From positions 1 through 34,819 of the forward strand of contig NZ_PIUM01000047.1 of assembly GCF_002845745.1 (NCBI RefSeq): a stretch of DNA of 34,819 nucleotides. Direction: 5' to 3'. Position numbers and translations under genes: made by a program. The stretch is from Telmatospirillum siberiense (GTDB lineage Bacteria > Pseudomonadota > Alphaproteobacteria > Rhodospirillales > Magnetospirillaceae). The notes under the pieces are model-generated. The model did no database searches. It saw nothing but the letters and a program-made list of their open reading frames with translations, and had not been told where the DNA came from. This document shows, one piece after another, positions 1-8,486 of this stretch (its first letter is position 1; each line of letters opens with the position of its first letter).

Positions 1-28
1 GGCAGCGTCAGATGTGTATAAGAGACAG
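1..28. other. Nextera/Tn5 sequencing adapter remnant
   Basis: Bases 10-28 are the Tn5 mosaic end AGATGTGTATAAGAGACAG, and bases 1-9 match the adjoining part of the Illumina Nextera read-1 transposase adapter. This is library-preparation sequence left at a contig end and not genomic DNA. Genomic sequence therefore starts near base 29. Confidence 0.97.
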
Positions 29-362
29 CCCCGGAACCAGATGAAGAACGATCGAAAAACAAAAACATCCATCATATCAACGCGCACAAATTTGTAACAA
101 TATTAACGTTTTAACCAGAATCATTAACAACACGATGCAATATAATTACCAATTTTGGTCAATATCAGAAATTAATATAAATTAAGAATCTATATGTTTA
201 GATAGCTCATATTCGATTGTATATAAGAATGATCAATTGAAACCTTTAATCTGACTGATTGTTATTTTTAGTTGTTTATATGTTCATAGAATCCACCTTG
301 GCGAGAACTCCCCCCAACGACAAGCCAGGCTCGACGGAAGAATCGTCTTTCGGGAGACGAAG
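29..362. other. AT-rich non-coding leader of the diguanylate cyclase gene
   Basis: About 250 bases of strongly AT-rich DNA (roughly 29-290) precede the first gene, with no convincing long gene on either strand. It presumably holds the promoter. Bases 343-360 form a hairpin (TCGTCT, loop ttcggg, AGACGA) directly before the GTG start at 363, with the purine-rich ribosome-binding stretch in its 3' arm. A 28-codon frame (ATG 280, stop TGA 364-366) ends in a GTGA overlap with the cyclase start, but it has no clear Shine-Dalgarno sequence. Confidence 0.6.
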
Positions 363-3300
363 GTGAAAACACCGAAGCCTCTCGGAAGATCGTTGCGCCA
401 TAAGCTCGCGGTTCTGCTCGTCATCACGGCCGTCATGACGACCGGGGGGATTTTCGTCAGTGTTCTGGAACAAAATCGGGATCTTGACCTGCGGGCCCGG
501 CTGCTCGCCTTGGCCACAGACCGCGCCGACACCATGGAACGCGAGGCCGCTCTCGCGTTGCAGCATCTTTTCACGCTGAGCACCCTTCTGCGGCAAAACG
601 ACGGGGAAATGGAGAACTTCGATGCCATCGCCGGCGAGATGATCCGGCGAACCCCGGATGGCATCCTCAATCTACAACTGGCTCCGCAAGGGGTCGTCCG
701 CCGCATCTTTCCCTTGGCGGGAAACGAAAAAGCCATCGGCCACAACCTTTTCCAAGACCCGAACCGTCGCGCCGAGGCGCTCAAAACCCTGGAGTCCCGG
801 CAACCGATGCTCGCCGGACCGTTTCCCCTGGTGCAGGGGGGCTTTGGCGTGGCCGCCCGCCTGCCGGTATTCCTCGATAAACCGTCAGGCGAAGTGTTTT
901 GGGGATTCGTCAATGCGGTATTCCCCGTCGACCGGCTCGTCGCCGCAAGCCGCCTGCCGATATTGGCATCCCGTAAAATCAGCTACCGGCTGATCAAACC
1001 CGACGGCGGCGCCGACCTGCCGATTGCGCGTTCCGAAAAACCCGTCTCGGGCCGGCCGCTCTCCGTCAAAGTGAGCATGCCCAACAGCGAATGGCGTCTC
1101 GATGTTTCCCCCGAGAACGGCTGGCAGGATCCCCCCCGACGGATGACGGAGGTTCTTGCCGTCCTGGTTGCAGCACTCCTCGCCGGCAAGATCGCCGATA
1201 TGACGCTCATCCAGTTTTCGATGCGCAAGGCATTGGAACAACTGGCTGAAAGCGACGGCCTTACCGGACTTTACAACCGTCGGAAACTGGATGAGCTGTT
1301 CCTCCGGGAATGCGAACGATCCAATCGCTTGGGGACCCGTTTGGCGGTCATCATCGTCGATCTGGATCATTTCAAGTCGATCAACGACTCATTCGGCCAT
1401 TTGACCGGAGACAGCGTCCTGACCGCGGTGGCGCAGTGCCTTCAACATTCCGTCAGGAATACCGATGTCGTCGGTCGCTGGGGAGGAGAGGAATTTCTGA
1501 TCCTTTGCCCGGGGACCACACTCGCCGGCGCCCGTCATCTTGCGGAAAAGCTGCGCCAGGAGATCCCGCGAGAGACACCCAATCCAACCGTCGGACGAAC
1601 GACGGCATCGTTCGGGGTGGCCGAATTCAATGCCGGGGAACCCCCTCAGACCCTGCTCCAACGCGCCGACGACGCCCTTTACAAGGCCAAAATGGCCGGA
1701 CGGGATTGCGTCGCCGTCGAAACGGGAGCGACGACGCCCGATACCCCCGGCCTGCCGGACGGACCGATCCATCTGGACTGGAGGACCGAATACGATTGCG
1801 GTCACCCCCTCATCGATGGACAACACCGGAACATCCTCGCCCTGACGGAGAGGGCGGTCTCCGCGGCGGTTTCCGGACGGCCGAAAGAACAGGTCAAAGC
1901 CGGCATCGGCGCGCTTCTGACGACGATCGAACAACATTTCCGGGACGAGGAGCGGATCCTTTACGAAATCGGATTCGAAGGGGCCGAGCAGCACCGGCGC
2001 CAGCACCTGGCTCTCCTCAACAAGGCTAAGGAAATCATCGTCGACTACGAAGTCGGAATCCTTACCTCGGGAGATCTTTTCCAGTTCCTGGCGGGCGAAT
2101 TGGTGCTTCGCCACATGAACAGGGAAGACGCGGCCTTCGCCCCCCTCCTCCGACAGATTTATCAGCAAAGATCTGCCGAGAGCGAGCCGGGGAACTCAAG
2201 GTTGGCGGAAAAAATCAGCGCCGCCCGGTGGCGCGTTCCTGCTCTCCAGACCCTTTGGCTGAGCATCGTTTCCGCCCTGCTGGCAAGCACGATGCTGATC
2301 CCCGGACATTTTCTCCAGCGCCTCGCCTGGGTCGAGACGGGCGACCTGGCCGGAGCGGACGGCGGTTGGCGGGAAAGAACCGGCGATACCGACCTTCTCT
2401 CCATGTGGAGACTCCAACTCGCGCTGTCCGGTGGCCTGTTCGTTTTCCTGGTTGCCGGCGCCACGGTCTTCATCGCGAGAACCGAACGCGCCAATCGGGC
2501 ACGCGCCCTTGCCGAGGCGGGAACCAACAGCGCGACGCGGAAACTCAAGGCGGTCATGGAAACAAGCTTCGAAGGAATCGTCATCACGAGGCAGGGAAAT
2601 ATTATCGAGGCGAACGATCAATTTCTGTCAATGACCGGCTATGAGCGGAAAGAAATCATCGGCAAGGATGTGGAGCCTCTTCTTCCGCCATCGGAGAGAC
2701 CCGCCATCATGCATAATATAATGCATGGAAAAGAATCGCTGACGGAGCACACGATGATCGCCAAAGATGGGCGAATTCTCTTTATCGAGGCTCACGGCCG
2801 CACCATCACGACCTCCGGACAAATGGAACGGATCACCACGCTTCGGGACATCACCGCGCTGAAAAACCATCAGCAGCAACTCGATCGCGCGGCCCATTTC
2901 GACCCGCTGACCGTCCTGCCCAACCGTTCGCATTTCGTCGACCACTTGCGCCAGGCTTTGCATCAGTGCCGCAAAAGGAAGCAACCGCTTGCCGTCGCCT
3001 ACCTCGACCTCGACGCCTTCGCCTCACTCAACGACCGTCACGGACGCTACCTGGGCGACGAAATGCTGACCCTGCTCGGTCAACGCATCCGGATGTCCCT
3101 GCGCGACGAGGATATGATCGGGCGAATCGGCAGCGACGAATTCGCCATCATCCTTTCCGGGGTGGGCAGAGACGGGAATCCGCACCCCATCATGGAGCGG
3201 TTGCTGAATATCGTCTCGGCCAGGGCCACGCTGGCCGGCCAACGGATCGCCACCTCGGCCAGCATCGGCATCGCCTTCTTTCCGGGCGACGGGGGCGATC

Positions 3301-3440
3301 CCGATCAATTGTTGCAGCGTTCCAACCAGGCCATGTACGCCGCCAAGGAAGCGGGAGGAAACGCCTACCACCTTTTCGACAGCGATACAGAATGGGAAAA
3401 CACCGCTGGGAAAGACATCAGAAGGTCGCCGGAGAATTGA
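363..3440 (+). CDS. membrane diguanylate cyclase: CHASE-GGDEF-bacteriohemerythrin-PAS-GGDEF
   Basis: This 1025-residue protein probably makes cyclic di-GMP from two GTP in response to oxygen or redox signals. Seen in order: a TM segment at ~12-35, a CHASE-like extracytoplasmic domain (~40-255), a second TM (~262-280), GGDEF-1 (~297-452) with intact GGEEF at 374-378 and the inhibitory I-site RNTD at 365-368. A bacteriohemerythrin domain (~470-600) follows with the full di-iron ligand set H488, H525, E529, H544, H548, H584, D589. Two more hydrophobic segments (~628-650, ~685-705), a PAS domain (~728-835) and GGDEF-2 (~843-1008) complete it. GGDEF-2 reads GSDEF at 923-927, so its catalysis is doubtful, though it keeps an I-site (R914, D917). 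No EAL domain is present. The GTG start is chosen for the SD-like GGGAGACGAAGG just upstream. The 3' end overlaps the convergent regulator gene by 23 bases. Confidence 0.93.
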   Translation: MKTPKPLGRSLRHKLAVLLVITAVMTTGGIFVSVLEQNRDLDLRARLLALATDRADTMEREAALALQHLFTLSTLLRQNDGEMENFDAIAGEMIRRTPDGILNLQLAPQGVVRRIFPLAGNEKAIGHNLFQDPNRRAEALKTLESRQPMLAGPFPLVQGGFGVAARLPVFLDKPSGEVFWGFVNAVFPVDRLVAASRLPILASRKISYRLIKPDGGADLPIARSEKPVSGRPLSVKVSMPNSEWRLDVSPENGWQDPPRRMTEVLAVLVAALLAGKIADMTLIQFSMRKALEQLAESDGLTGLYNRRKLDELFLRECERSNRLGTRLAVIIVDLDHFKSINDSFGHLTGDSVLTAVAQCLQHSVRNTDVVGRWGGEEFLILCPGTTLAGARHLAEKLRQEIPRETPNPTVGRTTASFGVAEFNAGEPPQTLLQRADDALYKAKMAGRDCVAVETGATTPDTPGLPDGPIHLDWRTEYDCGHPLIDGQHRNILALTERAVSAAVSGRPKEQVKAGIGALLTTIEQHFRDEERILYEIGFEGAEQHRRQHLALLNKAKEIIVDYEVGILTSGDLFQFLAGELVLRHMNREDAAFAPLLRQIYQQRSAESEPGNSRLAEKISAARWRVPALQTLWLSIVSALLASTMLIPGHFLQRLAWVETGDLAGADGGWRERTGDTDLLSMWRLQLALSGGLFVFLVAGATVFIARTERANRARALAEAGTNSATRKLKAVMETSFEGIVITRQGNIIEANDQFLSMTGYERKEIIGKDVEPLLPPSERPAIMHNIMHGKESLTEHTMIAKDGRILFIEAHGRTITTSGQMERITTLRDITALKNHQQQLDRAAHFDPLTVLPNRSHFVDHLRQALHQCRKRKQPLAVAYLDLDAFASLNDRHGRYLGDEMLTLLGQRIRMSLRDEDMIGRIGSDEFAIILSGVGRDGNPHPIMERLLNIVSARATLAGQRIATSASIGIAFFPGDGGDPDQLLQRSNQAMYAAKEAGGNAYHLFDSDTEWENTAGKDIRRSPEN

Positions 3441-4026
3441 CCCACAGAATCCGCGCCTCCTCCTGACCGACGTTCACATAGGCATGCGGATGGTCGGAAC
3501 GGAAATAGAAAGAATCCCCCACCCCCAGGCGAAAGCGCCGCTCGCCGATCGTCATCTCGACGACGCCCTGCAAAACATAGCCGACCTCCTCGCCCTCATG
3601 CTGGATGGCCCCGTTGCTGCCGCCGCCGGGCGCGATGATATGGATGTTGGCCTGCATGAGCGCCCGATCGATGGACAGCGATTCAAGTTTCAATCCCCGC
3701 CCCCGCCCCGAGGGCGTGACCACCAGCACCGGGCGTTCCCCGGCACGCGCGATGACACCATCCTTGTCACCGGCGCCCGTCATCAGACTGGCAATATTGG
3801 TGCCGAGGGCCTGCACCAGGCGGTGCAGCAACTGCAATGACGGCAGCACGCGATCGCATTCTATCTTCGAAATCAGGCTTTCCGAACAACCCACCTTGAG
3901 CGCCAGTTGCGCCATGGTCATTCCCTGGAGATGCCGGGACATCCGCAAGGTACCGCCGAACGCCGGCGGCATGCCGTCGACCAGGCCGTCGACGGTGTCC
4001 GTGTTGATCGATCGTTTGCGCGCCAA
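3418..4026 (-). CDS. XRE-family regulator with C-terminal cupin domain
   Basis: A 202-residue transcription factor. Residues ~24-80 form an XRE helix-turn-helix (MAQLALKVGCSESLISKIE), and ~124-198 form a small-molecule-sensing cupin barrel with metal-site-like residues around H143-E147 and the HPH at 179-181. Such proteins usually control neighbouring catabolic genes by binding a ligand in the cupin. The start is taken as the TTG at 4026-4024 because AAGGGGG lies a suitable distance upstream and homology to the family begins soon after; an ATG at 3972 would be too far into the domain region. The gene follows porB on the same strand after a 140-base gap and probably controls the aminotransferase/POR operon. 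Its 3' end overlaps the cyclase gene. Confidence 0.85.
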   Translation of the reverse strand: MARKRSINTDTVDGLVDGMPPAFGGTLRMSRHLQGMTMAQLALKVGCSESLISKIECDRVLPSLQLLHRLVQALGTNIASLMTGAGDKDGVIARAGERPVLVVTPSGRGRGLKLESLSIDRALMQANIHIIAPGGGSNGAIQHEGEEVGYVLQGVVEMTIGERRFRLGVGDSFYFRSDHPHAYVNVGQEEARILWVNSPATF

Positions 4027-4166
4027 TCCGACGCCCCCTTCCCCATTTTTCCGGTCAGCTCCGGTCCCGGCAATGAGCCGGGGGAGAATTACGACAGATC
4101 GATCGAAAAAACGGAAGTCGTCCAGCAAAAAAACGACGGAAACCGAAAGAGACGAATCTCCGCCGG

Positions 4167-5066
4167 TCAACCCGCGGAAGACTCCCGCACCCAGGCCCGC
4201 AAACTTTTCCAGGCGCCGTCGCGAACCCTTTCCATGGCGGAGATCTCCTCCGGCCGCAGGGTCTTGAACCGTCCCTGCATGGCGAGATAGTCGGCAAGGG
4301 GAACGAAGGCTTCCGGATCGCGATTGAGTCGGGCGGCCCCGTCCCGCCACTCGACGAGCGGCCACAGACCGGTATCGACCACCGACTTGCCGAGCCGAAT
4401 GGTGGCGTCCGACTCGCACGCCCATCCCGTCGGGCATGGCGCGTAGACGTGAAGAAAGGACGGTCCATCGATACTCCCCGCGATCTCGACCTTGCGCAGG
4501 AAGTCGGTTGGGTAACCGACGCTCGCGGTGGCGGCAAAAGGCACCCCATGGGCCGCGGCGATACGGACCAGATCTTTTTTCGGCGCCGGGCTGGACGGCC
4601 GGAAGCCGCCGGGCGAGGTGGTGGTGCGGGCCCCCCAGGGAGTGGCCCCGCTCCTTTGGATGCCGGTATTCATATAGGCTTCGTTGTCGTAGCAGATATA
4701 GATGATCCGCTCCTTCCTGTCGAAGGCGCCGGACAACGACTGCAGTCCGATGTCGGCGGTGCCGCCGTCGCCGGCGAACCCCACCACATGCACGTCCCGC
4801 AAGCCCTTGGCGCGGACCGCCGCGGCGATGCCGGAAAGAACGGCCCCGGTCGCGGCGAAGGGAGAGATCATGGCATTCACACCGAGCGCCATCTGCGGAT
4901 AGATGAAACCGACGGCGGACATGCAGCCGGCCGGCATGACGACGTAGGAACGCTCCCCCAGCACCTTCAGGGTCCAACGCACCACCAGGCTTCCGCCGCA
5001 ACCGCCGCAGGCCTTGTGCCCCAGGAAATATTCCTCGGCAGACAAGTTCTTCAGGGAAATCGTCAT
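4167..5066 (-). CDS. porB: 2-oxoacid:ferredoxin oxidoreductase, beta (TPP-binding) subunit
   Basis: The 299-residue TPP-binding subunit of a pyruvate:ferredoxin oxidoreductase-type enzyme, which oxidatively decarboxylates a 2-oxoacid to an acyl-CoA while reducing ferredoxin. Visible signatures are the cluster cysteines C20, C23, C48 and C211, the TPP/Mg motif GDGGTADIGLQSLSGA (~99-114) and YDNEAYMNTG (~126-135). These match the PorB family well. The ATG overlaps the porA stop as ATGA (5066-5063), giving translational coupling. The substrate cannot be read from sequence. The aminotransferase at the head of the operon suggests a 2-oxoacid derived from an amino acid (aromatic or sulfur-containing) and not only pyruvate. 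Confidence 0.93.
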   Translation of the reverse strand: MTISLKNLSAEEYFLGHKACGGCGGSLVVRWTLKVLGERSYVVMPAGCMSAVGFIYPQMALGVNAMISPFAATGAVLSGIAAAVRAKGLRDVHVVGFAGDGGTADIGLQSLSGAFDRKERIIYICYDNEAYMNTGIQRSGATPWGARTTTSPGGFRPSSPAPKKDLVRIAAAHGVPFAATASVGYPTDFLRKVEIAGSIDGPSFLHVYAPCPTGWACESDATIRLGKSVVDTGLWPLVEWRDGAARLNRDPEAFVPLADYLAMQGRFKTLRPEEISAMERVRDGAWKSLRAWVRESSAG

Positions 5067-6301
5067 CGGGACGCCTCCAGTCCGACGAACCGCACAGACC
5101 GGGCCGGCTCATCCCCATCGCGCCCCGCCGCCCGCGCCAGGTCGTCGAACATCGCGATGATCTGCCCCCGCGAGATATCCTGCCCCCCCAGGCCGGCGAT
5201 GAAATTGCGCACGGGCGGTAAGCCGGCCGGAGCGGAGGCCTCCGCCTGATCGTAGAGCGCGGCCTTGACCTCCAGGGCAACGCCGCCCTGATGCCCGAAC
5301 GAGATATCCTTTTCGAGAATCCCGATGGCCGCAACCGCCGCGCGGCGCAGGGGGCCGAACAGCAATCGCCGCAAGTCCTCGGACGGAAACGGCCGCAAAT
5401 AGCGGATCCGCAGCAATCCGACGCGCAGGCCATCGGCACGCAGGTCGTCGATCACGTCGCGTACCGTTCCGGCGATGCTGCCCAGGGTGATCATGACCAG
5501 TTCGGCGTCGCCGCAACGATAGGGCTCGATCAGATCGGCCGAGCCGCGCCCGAAGATCTCGGCGAAACGCCCGCCCACGTCACGGATGGGCTCGGCGGCC
5601 GCCACCATGTCGCGATGCTGGCGATATTTGAAGCCGGCATAGTCGCCGGGCCCCGCCGAAACGGCCAGGCTTTGCGGCCTGAGGAGATCGAAGGTGCCGG
5701 GGTAGCCCGGCGGAAAGTCGGGCGGCGGCAGAAAGGCGTCGACCGTGTCCTGATCGGGAACGATGACGGGTTCGTAAGTATGGGTGAGGACGAACCCGTC
5801 CAGATTGACCAGGACCGGCGTGCGCACCCGGACGTCTTCGGCGACGGCATAGGCCTGGATGATCATGTCGAGACTTTCCTGGGCGGTTTCGGCATAGACC
5901 TGAATCCATCCCGAGGAGAGCAGCGCCAGCGAATCGCTTTGATCGCCGTAGATATTCCAAGGCAGCGCCAGGGACCGGTTGGCGTTCATCATCACCAGGG
6001 GGAAGCGCCCGCCCGAAGTGTAATGAAGGCATTCGGCCATATACATCAGGCCTTGCGACGACGTGGCCGTGAAGGTCCGCACGCCCATCGCCGCGCTCCC
6101 CATCACCAGGGCGAGAGCCGAATGCTCGGATTCCACATGCACGAATTCCGCGGCCAATTCCCGCGATTCGACCATTTCCGACAGGCGCTCGACGACGATC
6201 GTCTGCGGCGTGATGGGATAGGCGGCGATCACGCGGGGCCGACTGAGCCGCACGCCTTGCGCGACGGCCTCGTTGCCCGAGAGAAAATGCAGCTCGCTCA
6301 T
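5063..6301 (-). CDS. porA: 2-oxoacid:ferredoxin oxidoreductase, alpha subunit
   Basis: The 412-residue alpha subunit, containing the pyrimidine-binding part of the TPP site and the CoA-side domain. Family hallmarks are YPITPQT (28-34), ESEHSA (57-62), TSSQG (80-84) and a C-terminal region with GLGGQDISRGQI. The frame stays open upstream, but the ATG at 6301 is chosen because it overlaps the ferredoxin gene's TGA as ATGA and gives the normal family N-terminus. It forms one complex with the gamma, ferredoxin-like and beta subunits encoded on either side. Its separate subunit layout is that of the four-subunit POR/VOR class and not the fused bacterial NifJ type. Confidence 0.93.
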   Translation of the reverse strand: MSELHFLSGNEAVAQGVRLSRPRVIAAYPITPQTIVVERLSEMVESRELAAEFVHVESEHSALALVMGSAAMGVRTFTATSSQGLMYMAECLHYTSGGRFPLVMMNANRSLALPWNIYGDQSDSLALLSSGWIQVYAETAQESLDMIIQAYAVAEDVRVRTPVLVNLDGFVLTHTYEPVIVPDQDTVDAFLPPPDFPPGYPGTFDLLRPQSLAVSAGPGDYAGFKYRQHRDMVAAAEPIRDVGGRFAEIFGRGSADLIEPYRCGDAELVMITLGSIAGTVRDVIDDLRADGLRVGLLRIRYLRPFPSEDLRRLLFGPLRRAAVAAIGILEKDISFGHQGGVALEVKAALYDQAEASAPAGLPPVRNFIAGLGGQDISRGQIIAMFDDLARAAGRDGDEPARSVRFVGLEASR

Positions 6302-6621
6302 CGCTCGATGCGCCCCTTCCGCTCGTCGCGCATTTCGATGGCGCCCTTCGGGCATTCCACGGCGCAAACTCCGCACCCCTTGCACCAATCCGGCGCGACC
6401 CGGGGAGTTCCGTCCCCCTCCTTGGCGATCGCGCCATCCGGACAATAGAGGAAGCAGAGCCCGCACCGCGTGCAAGCGACGGTGATTTCCGGCCAGCGGG
6501 TACGCCATCCGCTATTGGAAGAGGTGAGATGTCCCGCGTCGAGTTGTGGCGCCAGCGGCCATCCGTCGGAAACCGAGCCCCCCGCGCGAAGGGAGCACGC
6601 CGCCGTGCGCCGCTCAGCCAT
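6298..6621 (-). CDS. porD: POR delta subunit, 2[4Fe-4S] ferredoxin-like
   Basis: A 107-residue protein with two complete 4Fe-4S motifs, C50-x2-C53-x2-C56-x3-C60-P and C80-x2-C83-x2-C86-x3-C90-P. It passes electrons from the TPP subunit of the oxidoreductase to external ferredoxin. The N-terminal ~45 residues are an extension typical of PorD. Either ATG 6621 or ATG 6627 could be the start (the protein begins MAERR or MVMAERR); both overlap the end of the gamma gene. The stop overlaps the porA ATG as ATGA. Confidence 0.9.
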   Translation of the reverse strand: MAERRTAACSLRAGGSVSDGWPLAPQLDAGHLTSSNSGWRTRWPEITVACTRCGLCFLYCPDGAIAKEGDGTPRVAPDWCKGCGVCAVECPKGAIEMRDERKGRIER

Positions 6622-7204
6622 GACCATATCTCCGCGCGGCGTCCCCCGTTTCCGACGAAGCGCGACCGACCTCCCATCCGCACCGGAAGGCCGCGACATT
6701 CTTCCCCCCTTTGGCCCCCTGACCGAACTCCGCGACGATTCCGGCGGTGACGGCGTCGATCGGCAGCAGGCCGGTAAGCCCGATGAAGACGCCCAGCAAA
6801 ACGGTGTTCGTATGGTCCGAACCCAGGATGTCACGAGCGATCTTCCGGGCCGGAACGCGGAAAAAACGCTCGCCGGAACCGGCATCGGTCGGACCGGCCT
6901 CGGCGTCGATGATGACCAGGCTTTCCGCCACGAGAAAATCCGTCGAGACCTGATCGAGAAGGGATTCATCCATCACGACGGCGACATCGGCCCGCCGGAC
7001 GGCGCTCCGGTCCCGGATCGGACGATCGGCGATGCGGGTATAGGCGAAGACCGGCGCACCGCGCCGTTCCGGCCCGAAGGAAGGAAACGCCAAGGCCTGC
7101 TTCCCGGCAAACCGCACGGCCGCGAGGCCCAGAAGGCGGGCGGCGGTAAACGCCCCTTGCCCACCGCGTCCCAGCCAGACCGTCTCATGCATGGTGGTCG
7201 GCAT
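6614..7204 (-). CDS. porG: 2-oxoacid:ferredoxin oxidoreductase, gamma subunit
   Basis: A 196-residue gamma subunit of the POR/KOR/VOR family. The family motif GRGGQG is at 12-17 and FPSFGPERRGAPV at 40-52. This subunit helps bind CoA and holds the complex together. The start could be ATG 7204 or ATG 7192 (MHETVWLGRGGQG); the second leaves only an 8-base overlap with the aminotransferase gene and may be the true start. It is the first oxidoreductase gene after the aminotransferase, so amino-acid deamination and 2-oxoacid oxidation appear to be co-expressed. Confidence 0.9.
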   Translation of the reverse strand: MPTTMHETVWLGRGGQGAFTAARLLGLAAVRFAGKQALAFPSFGPERRGAPVFAYTRIADRPIRDRSAVRRADVAVVMDESLLDQVSTDFLVAESLVIIDAEAGPTDAGSGERFFRVPARKIARDILGSDHTNTVLLGVFIGLTGLLPIDAVTAGIVAEFGQGAKGGKNVAAFRCGWEVGRASSETGDAARRYGHG

Positions 7205-8369
7205 GCCACAACTCCCGTAGGTGAAGAAGGCGCTCCCCTGCCGCGGCCAGGGTTTCCTCCTTCTTGGCGAAATGAAAGCGGATGTAATTGCGAACCGGTT
7301 CGCGAAAGAAGCTCGATCCGGGAACCGCCGCTACGCCGACCCGGCGAATCAGCCATTCGCTGAAGCTGATGTCGTCCTCGCCGGTGCCGTCGATGAAGGG
7401 AGAGATGTCGACCAGCACGTAATAGGCGCCCTGCGGCGGATAGTAGGCGAGACCGGCCTTGTCCAGGCTGGACAGGAACAAGGCGCGCTTGCGCGAATAG
7501 GCCGCCGCCAGACCGGTGTAATAGTCCGAAGGGAAGCGCAGGCCCTCCACCGCCGCGGCCTGCAACGGCGCGGCGGCGCCGACGGTCAGGAAGTCATGAA
7601 CCTTCTTCAGGCCGTCGACGACGGCGGCCGGCGCGATGGCGTAACCGAGACGCCAACCGGTGATCGAATAGGTTTTCGACAGCGAGGAACAGGAAACCGT
7701 CCTCTCGAACATGCCGGGCAGCGAGGCGAAATAGCGATGACGATGCGGCTCGAACACGATGTGCTCGTAAACCTCGTCGGTAATGACGAAGACGTCGTGC
7801 CGCTCCGCCAACCGGGCAATGGTCAGCAATTCCCCCTCGGTGAAGACCTTTCCCGACGGATTGGAGGGATTGCACAGGATCAACGCCTTCGGTTTCCGGG
7901 CGAAGGCGGCCTCGAGGACCGCCTCGTCGAACGTGAAATCCGGTGGCACCAGCGGAACGAAGATCGGCTTGGCGCCGCTCAAAATGGTGTCCGCCCCGTA
8001 ATTCTCGTAGAACGGCGAGAAGACGATCACCTCGTCGCCGGGATTGCACACCGTCAGCATGGCGGCCATCATGGCCTCGGTGCTGCCGCAGGTGACGACG
8101 ACGTTGCGATCCGGATCGATGTCGAGCCCCATGAAGCGGCTTTGCTTTTCGGCAAGCGCCCGTCGAAATTCCGGATCCCCCCAGGTCACCGCATATTGAT
8201 GAGGGCCGTTGCGCATGGCGCGCGCCCCCGCCTCGATGATTTCGTTCGGCGGATCGAAGTCCGGAAATCCCTGGGACAGATTGATGGCGCCGTATTGGTT
8301 GGAAATGCGGGTCATCTTGCGAATGACCGATTCCCCGAATCCGCTGATTCTTTTGCTTGTCTGGGGCAC
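7185..8369 (-). CDS. class I PLP-dependent aminotransferase (methionine/aromatic/kynurenine type)
   Basis: A 394-residue fold-type I aminotransferase. Visible features are INLSQGFPDF (~29-38), CNPSNPSGK (~166-174), the TDEVYEHIVF segment (~197-206) and the PLP-lysine motif SSLSKTYSITGWRLG with K232. These resemble the methionine (YbdL-like) and kynurenine/glutamine aminotransferase branch, which accepts methionine and aromatic amino acids. It is the first gene of the minus-strand operon and is followed by the oxidoreductase subunits, so its 2-oxoacid product probably feeds that enzyme. The 117-base gap to the divergent CoA ligase gene is AT-rich. The exact substrate is not settled by sequence. 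Confidence 0.9.
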   Translation of the reverse strand: MPQTSKRISGFGESVIRKMTRISNQYGAINLSQGFPDFDPPNEIIEAGARAMRNGPHQYAVTWGDPEFRRALAEKQSRFMGLDIDPDRNVVVTCGSTEAMMAAMLTVCNPGDEVIVFSPFYENYGADTILSGAKPIFVPLVPPDFTFDEAVLEAAFARKPKALILCNPSNPSGKVFTEGELLTIARLAERHDVFVITDEVYEHIVFEPHRHRYFASLPGMFERTVSCSSLSKTYSITGWRLGYAIAPAAVVDGLKKVHDFLTVGAAAPLQAAAVEGLRFPSDYYTGLAAAYSRKRALFLSSLDKAGLAYYPPQGAYYVLVDISPFIDGTGEDDISFSEWLIRRVGVAAVPGSSFFREPVRNYIRFHFAKKEETLAAAGERLLHLRELWHADHHA

Positions 8370-8486
8370 GCTCGTCTCTATTTCACACTAAATAAAAAGT
8401 TATATAAAAATTTTCCATTTGCTCGCGCTGTTGAAGCGAATATATTCACCATTCTTCTAGATTAATATAGAAACGAGAGGCGAGCA
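8370..8486. promoter_or_regulatory. divergent AT-rich promoter between aminotransferase and CoA ligase genes
   Basis: This 117-base gap is strongly AT-rich compared with the flanking genes. It carries a GTTATAT box at 8399-8405 preceded by CACACTAAATAAAAA, and the small palindrome GAATATATTC near 8439. Comparable boxes lie in front of several other genes in this window. Promoter -10/-35 elements were not assigned with confidence. GAGAGGCGAGC before the ATG at 8487 supplies a ribosome-binding site. Confidence 0.6.

Noticed and set aside
3418-5439. A single 673-residue protein covering the regulator and the region opposite porB
   Set aside because: Only the last 202 residues are the XRE-cupin regulator; the upstream part is an out-of-frame shadow of porB and porA.
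5063-6508. A longer alpha-subunit start at 6508
   Set aside because: The extra 69 residues overlap the ferredoxin-like gene in another frame, and the family N-terminus starts at 6301.
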